Shown here one piece after another: positions 1 to 3,447 of a stretch of DNA of 5,951 bases. A model generated the notes under the pieces. That model was not told the DNA's origin, made no database searches, and saw only the letters and a list, made by a program, of their open reading frames with translations. The stretch is from assembly GCA_025455595.1 (NCBI GenBank), contig JALOMD010000212.1:1-5951 (forward strand). The letters run 5' to 3'. The stretch is from Cytophagales bacterium (lineage in GTDB: Bacteria > Bacteroidota > Bacteroidia > Cytophagales > 172606-1). Position 1 is the first letter of the stretch, and each line of letters begins with the position of its first letter. The translations under genes were made by a program, and so were the position numbers.

Positions 1-145
1 TGTAGTTTTCTTCACAGTTTGAGATGTAGAAGTTCTCAAGTCTTGTCAAAAGCGAATGGTCTTTGCAGCCGTCCGCATCAGTCTGGGCATTCAGAAAAGT
101 AGGAAATGACAGTGCCAGCATTAAAATAAAAACGTTCTTTTTCAT
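1..145 (-). CDS. OmpA-family outer-membrane protein, N-terminal fragment (runs off the window)
   Basis: Only the first 48 codons lie in the window; the gene continues past base 1. The product begins MKKNVFILMLALSFPTFLNA, a typical Sec signal peptide with cleavage probable after residue 20 (NA|QTDAD). The mature start carries GCKDHSLLTRLENFYISNC (residues 26-44). This resembles the segment with a KDHPL-type core that opens many Bacteroidota OmpA-family proteins, which end in a peptidoglycan-binding OmpA C-terminal domain. That domain cannot be seen here, so the assignment rests on the N-terminal motif alone. Start choice is firm: a full AGGAGG lies 6 nt before the ATG. The gene starts 18 nt after the stop of the upstream exported-protein gene on the same strand, so the two are probably co-transcribed. 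The expected role is an outer-membrane/periplasmic envelope protein. Two cysteines (27 and 44) bracket the motif and could form a disulfide (inference). Confidence 0.7.
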   Translation of the reverse strand, partial: MKKNVFILMLALSFPTFLNAQTDADGCKDHSLLTRLENFYISNCEENY

Positions 146-151
146 TTTGAA

Positions 152-157
152 CCTCCT
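152..157 (-). promoter_or_regulatory. Strong Shine-Dalgarno (AGGAGG) for the OmpA-family gene
   Basis: On the minus strand the leader reads AAAGGAGGTTCAAA followed by ATG, a complete AGGAGG with a 6-nt spacer. It lies in the 18-nt gap after the upstream stop codon. It fixes the start of the OmpA-family gene. It stands out because the other four genes in the window have no recognisable Shine-Dalgarno, as is usual in Bacteroidota. Confidence 0.75.
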
Positions 158-163
158 TTGTAG

Positions 164-1201
164 TTATTGTTTTTTTTGAATCAGATTTGCTATTTTATCC
201 CACTCGATTTGATTGACAAACAACTGCGGATAGTCGGGGTAGCTTCTTTTTTGTTGCTCTGCCATCTGTTTTTCAGTATGACAGGCGTTCCAAAACGTCA
301 TCAATTGAATGGCAGATATTGGCAAAGTTCTGTCCCAATAAGAAGGGTTGAAACGCATGATCTGTAGTCCGTTTCGTTTGCCGTTGACTTTCAGTACAAA
401 GTGGGTGTTGTGTCTCGAATAAGCAGGGGCCGCTAATTCTTCGGGAGACAATTCTGCAATTTCCTGTTTCAACTGGCCAAGTACCATGCGGTCTATTTCC
501 TCCTTTTGAAAGAGGGCGTAATACGACAGGTGGGCATCTGCCATCTCTTTGACAGTGACAGGTATCCAAAAGGGGGGTCTTTGAGGATTGTACACCACTA
601 TTTTTTGCCTGCCTCCCGCTTCGTACACATCAACACCAGGGCAAGGCTGCGCTTTGAGAGGGTACGTCGGAAAAAATTCGGTCATTTTTTGCAGTGCTTT
701 GGAAACGGCCTCGGATTGTGAAAGATCATACCTCTTGCCGTCCTCGGTAACGGATTCCGGGGTAAAATACCGGCCGTCATGCCCGCCATCAATGGCATTG
801 ATCTCAAAAGCGTATTGGGGCGGTTCAACAGTCCATTTTCCTCCGTCGGAATCGAATATTTCAAACAGAAATCCCATTGACGCAGGTATTCCGTATTCAG
901 CATCGGATTTCGTCGTGAAATCGCCCCATACGGAGCCGGATAAAGCACGAAGGTCATAGCCTTTGGGGCTTTTCAGCATCGGGTGATGCTGCCTGAACCA
1001 CTCGGCAAGGGTTGCGATTTTGTTTCTAAACGTCAAATTGTCGGCTACGCTCAGGGTTGCGTTTCGCATTTTGTATGCTTTTTCAGGAAGATGGTTCTCG
1101 AACCTCCATTTGCCTTCTTTTTGCAGCAGCCAACGTGAGTCCTGTCCGTAGGTCAAAATAGAGACAAGCAGTACTACCGTTACCAATTTGGATTTGGCCA
1201 T
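164..1201 (-). CDS. Exported protein of unknown function, about 345 aa
   Basis: I do not recognise a named family. The chosen start, MAKSKLVTVVLLVSILTYGQ, gives a clear signal peptide with likely cleavage near residue 19-20 and a mature soluble protein of about 325 residues. The frame stays open upstream to an ATG at 1360, but that would add 53 residues encoded by the palindromic repeat region and bury the signal peptide, so 1201 is preferred. The mature part has no further membrane span, no lipobox and no obvious catalytic motif. Recognisable stretches are SVWGDF after a glycine-rich segment, NPQRPPFWIPVTVKE (about residues 204-218) and FNPSYWDRTLPISAIQLMTF near the C-terminus. The last two resemble segments I associate with uncharacterised Bacteroidota exported proteins (recollection, not a search result). 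It contains two mature cysteines, in QPCPG and NACHT. No Shine-Dalgarno is visible. It precedes the OmpA-family gene by 18 nt, suggesting a shared transcript and an envelope-related role (inference). Confidence 0.8.
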   Translation of the reverse strand: MAKSKLVTVVLLVSILTYGQDSRWLLQKEGKWRFENHLPEKAYKMRNATLSVADNLTFRNKIATLAEWFRQHHPMLKSPKGYDLRALSGSVWGDFTTKSDAEYGIPASMGFLFEIFDSDGGKWTVEPPQYAFEINAIDGGHDGRYFTPESVTEDGKRYDLSQSEAVSKALQKMTEFFPTYPLKAQPCPGVDVYEAGGRQKIVVYNPQRPPFWIPVTVKEMADAHLSYYALFQKEEIDRMVLGQLKQEIAELSPEELAAPAYSRHNTHFVLKVNGKRNGLQIMRFNPSYWDRTLPISAIQLMTFWNACHTEKQMAEQQKRSYPDYPQLFVNQIEWDKIANLIQKKQ

Positions 1202-1278
1202 GCTTTCGTGAGTTGCAAATTGATAATTGTACATGTTGATAAGTACACACTCATATTTAGTTTGGCGTGTTTGTGTTC

Positions 1279-1345
1279 CCGTGGTCTGTGGCACACAGAC
1301 CAATTGATAGTCGGGCAGTTGCGGTCTGTGTGCCACAGACCACGG
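1279..1345. repeat. Inverted repeat of two nested palindromes (23-bp arms, 21-nt spacer)
   Basis: Bases 1279-1301 and 1323-1345 are exact reverse complements over 23 bp. Each arm is itself a hairpin: GGTCTGTG GCA CACAGACC at 1283-1301 and GGTCTGTG TGC CACAGACC at 1323-1341. Either strand can therefore form one long stem with a 21-nt loop or two short 8-bp hairpins. There is no T-run next to either, so a simple intrinsic terminator is unlikely. It sits 78 bp upstream of the exported-protein start codon. It is most likely a dispersed intergenic repeat; a regulatory role is possible but not shown. Confidence 0.85.
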
Positions 1346-1403
1346 TGGTTTGATTGACACGCTTCACCAGTCAAAGAAAACAATATTGCTGTATCCCTCC
1401 AGA

Positions 1404-1433
1404 AGCCGAAGGGCACTATAGCTCCCATCGGCT
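1404..1433. repeat. Imperfect stem-loop
   Basis: AGCCGA at 1404-1409 pairs with TCGGCT at 1428-1433. After one A/A mismatch, GGG at 1411-1413 pairs with CCC at 1424-1426, leaving a 10-nt loop. No T-tract follows on either strand. It lies between the GerW-type terminator candidate and the palindromic pair, possibly within the 5' leader of the minus-strand exported-protein gene or part of the same repeat block. Confidence 0.4.
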
Positions 1434-1452
1434 CTTGGCAAGTGCGTTTTAG

Positions 1453-1484
1453 ACAAAAATTGACAAATCCCGCAATCGGCGGGA
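1453..1484 (-). terminator. Putative intrinsic terminator of the GerW-type gene
   Basis: On the minus strand, 26 nt after the stop codon, TCCCGC CGATT GCGGGA forms a perfect 6-bp GC-rich stem with a 5-nt loop (1484-1468). It is followed by the T-rich run TTTGTCAATTTTTG. The T-run is interrupted, so termination strength is uncertain. Confidence 0.5.
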
Positions 1485-1509
1485 ACGTCCAAAACGCTGC
1501 GTCGCTTCA

Positions 1510-1869
1510 TCAACGGCGTAAAAATTTGAACAATCGTGAAGCCACCCATCCGATAACTGCGCCATACGCGATGTATTTGTACGGATTGGCGGAAATGAAA
1601 CGGGTTTTGTCCGCTGTGATCTCGACCACGCCCACCGGCTGGGCCACCAATCCCATTCCGATGCCTGCGCCACCGGCTCCTTTGTTTGCTCCGTTTTCCG
1701 GGTCAGCTCCGTTGGAGCCGCCGTAGCCGCCCCCGAAACCAGAGGTGATTTTGGCAACCGGAATGATTGTTTTGTCGTGCGTGGAAATAGGCTCGCCGTA
1801 CACGTGCTTGGCCGACAGTTGGTGCTGCGTAAAATCCTGCGCAGTTTCCATTAACTCTTGCGCTTTCAT
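1510..1869 (-). CDS. GerW/YtfJ-family protein with C-terminal hydrophobic segment
   Basis: The 119-residue product resembles the GerW (YtfJ, Spore_YtfJ) family. It has a short helical N-terminus (MKAQELMETAQDFTQ), then VYGEPISTHDKTIIPVAKIT (about residues 24-43). A glycine-rich stretch follows (GFGGGYGG to GAGGAGIGMG, about 45-73), then QPVGVVEITADKTRFI. Family members share the order (I/V)GxPI, IIPVxK(I/V), Gly-rich loop, PVAxLVI. In Bacillus the homologue is needed for spore germination, but the family is widespread in non-sporulating bacteria, where its role is unclear. The last 23 residues (97-119) contain a hydrophobic segment ending in basic residues, suggesting a C-terminal membrane anchor. 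Start is ambiguous: ATG at 1869 gives the usual short N-terminus, and an in-frame ATG at 1899 would add 10 residues. The longer open frame to 1977 adds an unconvincing basic leader. No Shine-Dalgarno; the leader before 1869 is A-rich. Confidence 0.8.
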   Translation of the reverse strand: MKAQELMETAQDFTQHQLSAKHVYGEPISTHDKTIIPVAKITSGFGGGYGGSNGADPENGANKGAGGAGIGMGLVAQPVGVVEITADKTRFISANPYKYIAYGAVIGWVASRLFKFLRR

Positions 1870-2081
1870 TGGCTGTGTTTTTAAGGGTGAGGATGACATT
1901 GACGATGCTGAATACGATAGAGGCCGGGGTTTTGCTCTTTTAAGAGATACTATTTTCCTCTGTAGTCCATTGACCATCCGCCTTGATAGCGTCCAAAAAA
2001 TAAACGTTTAAATCACTCACTATTCGCCGAGAAAGAGAATGAGCCGCATCATCGGGACGGATGATTCATTGCACCTGCTAT

Positions 2082-2099
2082 TGCTGTCTTTTGACAGCA
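2082..2099. repeat. Perfect 7-bp hairpin with a TTTT loop
   Basis: TGCTGTC TTTT GACAGCA forms a perfect stem with a 4-nt loop, extendable by one wobble pair. It is not followed by a T-run on either strand, so it is not a classical terminator. It lies 98 bp beyond the stop of the beta-barrel gene. Confidence 0.5.
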
Positions 2100-2124
2100 G
2101 CTTGCACCCGTTCGCCTGCCAAAA

Positions 2125-2165
2125 CAAAACGCCACCCGTAACACTGATGACGAGCAGGCGTTTTG
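2125..2165 (-). terminator. Putative terminator of the beta-barrel gene
   Basis: Read on the minus strand, CAAAACGCC (2165-2157) and GGCGTTTTG (2133-2125) are perfect 9-bp complements around a 23-nt loop, followed by TTTTGG. The A-run/GC/T-run stem layout starts 32 nt after the stop codon at 2197 and fits an intrinsic terminator, although the loop is long. The structure is nearly symmetric and could act on both strands. An alternative 7-bp pairing, CGCCTGC with GCAGGCG, overlaps it. Confidence 0.45.
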
Positions 2166-2196
2166 GGCGTTTTTTGGCAATTTTCCCTAATATCGG

Positions 2197-2826
2197 TCAC
2201 TTGCCGAAAGACCAAACGATACTCGCCCCTGCGGACAGATAGTTCAGGTTCACGGCAGTGGTTGTTTCATTGACCGTTAGATTTCTGGCAAGCGAACGGT
2301 AGCGAACCGAAGGCATCAATTGCCATCTTTCGCCGAGCGGAACAGCCAAACCGGCTTCCAGTTGCCAGCCCAACCCGTGTCCCGAATCACTGATGATGTC
2401 ACCGGCCGGGTTTTCCACCTCAATATGGTTGTAGATGCCGCCGCCCCGTATCAGGTATTTCAGTTTCGATTGTTCACTGAAGGGATGGATGAATTGCAGC
2501 CCGACTGTGTAGCCGGTCTCTTCAAAATCCATGTTGTTGCCGGCGAAGGTCTGGCCTGAGCCGAACCGGTTCCAACTCCAGCCTGCGTACAGACCGAGGT
2601 GCGACATGAACCGGTACGCCAGTGTTCCTTCAAAACCATAGCCGGTGTTGAGGTCGCTGCCCCCTAACTTTTGCACCGGGATGCTTGCGTTGGTTCTGAA
2701 TTCAAGACCCCACCGCTGTTGCGCGTAAGCCTGCGAACCCAAGCCAAGCAAGGCCACAGCCATCAAGCCTACTGTCAGTGTCACGATAAGCGGACACCTT
2801 TGCCGAATGTTTGAAATGTTTTTCAT
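2197..2826 (-). CDS. Small outer-membrane beta-barrel protein
   Basis: This 209-residue protein has a long signal peptide: a basic N-region, a hydrophobic core at about residues 13-30, and AYA|QQ cleavage after residue 35. The mature part of about 174 residues alternates polar and apolar residues with aromatic girdles. Examples are RWGLEFRTNASIPV, YGFEGTLAYRF, LGLYAGWSWNRF, TVGLQFIHPF, LKYLIRGGGIYNHIEV, GLGWQLEAGLAVPL, WQLMPSVRYRSL and LNYLSAGASIVWSF. That suggests about eight strands, consistent with the OMP_b-brl / OmpW-OmpA-like small barrel class. The function is not specified by the sequence; such proteins are structural porin-like or adhesin-like surface proteins. No Shine-Dalgarno is seen. 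A -7 element (2852-2859) and a CRP-like palindrome (2903-2918) lie upstream. It is divergent from ppsA and separated from the next minus-strand gene by a terminator-like hairpin, so it is probably monocistronic. Confidence 0.85.
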   Translation of the reverse strand: MKNISNIRQRCPLIVTLTVGLMAVALLGLGSQAYAQQRWGLEFRTNASIPVQKLGGSDLNTGYGFEGTLAYRFMSHLGLYAGWSWNRFGSGQTFAGNNMDFEETGYTVGLQFIHPFSEQSKLKYLIRGGGIYNHIEVENPAGDIISDSGHGLGWQLEAGLAVPLGERWQLMPSVRYRSLARNLTVNETTTAVNLNYLSAGASIVWSFGK

Positions 2827-2851
2827 AAGAGTAAGATTTAGTTGACATCGG

Positions 2852-2859
2852 CAAAGGTA
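2852..2859 (-). promoter_or_regulatory. Bacteroidota-type -7 promoter element (TACCTTTG)
   Basis: TACCTTTG on the minus strand matches the Bacteroidota housekeeping -7 consensus TAnnTTTG and lies 25 nt before the ATG at 2826, giving a short leader. No TTTG-type -33 element is found at the expected distance, which could mean activator dependence (inference). Confidence 0.5.
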
Positions 2860-2902
2860 TTTTCAGGCTATGGCATGTTTGGTGATGTAGGGGGCTTGCT
2901 CC

Positions 2903-2918
2903 TGTGATGTTGCTCACC
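2903..2918. promoter_or_regulatory. CRP-like operator TGTGA-N6-TCACC
   Basis: TGTGATGTTGCTCACC matches 9 of 10 half-site bases of the CRP consensus TGTGA-N6-TCACA. Its centre (about 2910.5) lies some 60-65 bp upstream of the start point implied by the -7 element at 2852-2859, a usual class I activator position. TCACC (2914-2918) can also pair with GGTGA at 2925-2929. CRP/FNR-type regulators occur in Bacteroidota, but the specificity in this organism is unknown. Confidence 0.4.
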
Positions 2919-2983
2919 CAGACAGGTGACCGAAAAGCGGGCAAGCAATGACCGGCGTGTCATTAAAATTTAATCAAATCCAC

Positions 2984-3170
2984 CGTTTTGGGCAATTTTT
3001 GGCTAAAACGCCTGTAGCACATGCTTCAGCCTGTGCACCACGCCACGGCGTGGTTTCACTACAGCGCAACTGCGCAATAGTATCTTTTTCCTGATGAAAA
3101 CCCGCCTTCGGCGGCGCATTACGCCATGGCGTGATGCTACAGGCGTTTCAGCCATTTTTTGCCTAAAACG
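2984..3170. repeat. REP/BIME-like palindromic cluster bounded by a 36-bp inverted repeat
   Basis: Bases 2984-3019 and 3135-3170 are inverted repeats matching at 30 of 36 positions, with a perfect 14-bp core AAACGCCTGTAGCA (3006-3019 and, reversed, 3135-3148). Inside are four hairpins: CCACGCC AC GGCGTGG (3038-3053), GCGCA AC TGCGC (3064-3075), CCGCC TTC GGCGG (3102-3114), and a 20-nt palindrome centred on CCATGG (3117-3136). Two units share the layout ACGCCAyGGCGTG followed by CTACAG (3040-3064 and 3121-3142). Read on the minus strand, each palindrome is therefore preceded by GTAG, the tetranucleotide that marks REP sequences mobilised by RAYT (IS200-like REP-associated) transposases. There is no coding capacity. 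Calling it REP is inference from layout. Confidence 0.65.
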
Positions 3171-3180
3171 CTCCTGACAA

Positions 3181-3291
3181 AATAGTGATCGAAAAACTTT
3201 ATTCTGACGGGTTTAAAAAATCGCAATTAACTTAAAATCAATTACTTACAGAGATAAATATCTGTCAAAATAAAGTTTTTCAACCAATAGT
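3181..3291. mobile_element. MITE-like element, 99 bp, with 22-bp terminal inverted repeats and 6-bp target duplication
   Basis: The element proper is 3187-3285. Its ends, 3187-3208 and 3264-3285, are inverted repeats matching at 19 of 22 positions; within them, GAAAAACTTTATT is shared exactly. AATAGT occurs immediately outside both ends (3181-3186 and 3286-3291), as expected for a target-site duplication. The interior is AT-rich, contains a short palindrome AGATAAATATCT (3252-3263) and has no coding capacity. This fits a non-autonomous transposable element mobilised in trans by a transposase not present in the window. The parent IS family is not identified. Confidence 0.65.
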
Positions 3292-3447
3292 ATCTGCGCA
3301 ACCTACAAAACCTGCCCGTTTTCTCTTACTGACATTCATCAGCACCGGTACACATTTCTATCATCGGCTCTTGCTCTCAGGCTCATTCATTCGTTTCCAT
3401 CAATCGGCGTACTTGCGTTTGTTCATGCAAACCAACCTGACTCAGTC

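Larger units (their letters stand above)
1202..1509. other. 308-bp intergenic region rich in inverted repeats
   Basis: I see no credible gene here. From right to left it holds the terminator-like hairpin of the GerW-type gene (1468-1484), a longer imperfect stem-loop (1404-1433), and the 23-bp inverted repeat pair (1279-1301 and 1323-1345). A short leader of about 77 bp then precedes the exported-protein start at 1201. Open frames crossing the region on the minus strand translate the palindromes and have no signal, RBS or family resemblance. I could not find an exact TAnnTTTG -7 box for the exported-protein gene. Confidence 0.6.
1870..2196. other. 327-bp intergenic region between the beta-barrel and GerW-type genes
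   Basis: I see no credible gene. It holds a terminator-like structure after the beta-barrel gene (2125-2165) and a perfect hairpin at 2082-2099. The presumed promoter of the GerW-type gene should lie in 1870-2040, but I found no exact TAnnTTTG box there; the nearest is a T-rich TATTTTTTG at about 1994-2002 on the minus strand, with wrong spacing. Short frames on both strands here encode low-plausibility peptides. Confidence 0.55.
2827..3447. other. 621-bp divergent intergenic region with repeats and regulatory sites
   Basis: No gene is visible on either strand. From left to right it holds the beta-barrel promoter zone (2852-2918), a REP/BIME-like palindromic cluster (2984-3170), a MITE-like element (3187-3285 with flanking AATAGT copies) and about 155 bp of leader before ppsA (3292-3447). 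I found no exact TAnnTTTG box for ppsA; TACTTGCGTTTG at about 3410-3421 is a poor match. Confidence 0.7.

Noticed and set aside
167..959. Plus-strand frames of 66, 71 and 123 codons across the exported-protein gene
   Set aside because: They overlap a longer minus-strand gene with a signal peptide and have no domain or start signal.
1202..1360. N-terminal extension of the exported-protein gene to ATG at 1360
   Set aside because: It would translate the palindromic repeat and place 53 polar residues before an evident signal peptide; ATG at 1201 is better.
1870..1977. N-terminal extension of the GerW-type gene to ATG at 1977
   Set aside because: The extra residues are basic and low in plausibility, unlike the short N-terminus of the family; ATG at 1869 or possibly 1899 fits better.
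2039..2242. 67-codon plus-strand frame between the GerW-type and beta-barrel genes
   Set aside because: It runs through two hairpins and into the 3' end of the beta-barrel gene; composition and context do not support a gene.
2984..3170. Possible CRISPR array or tRNA in the palindromic region
   Set aside because: There are no regularly spaced identical repeats with unique spacers, and no cloverleaf with T-loop and acceptor features; the structure is nested inverted repeats.
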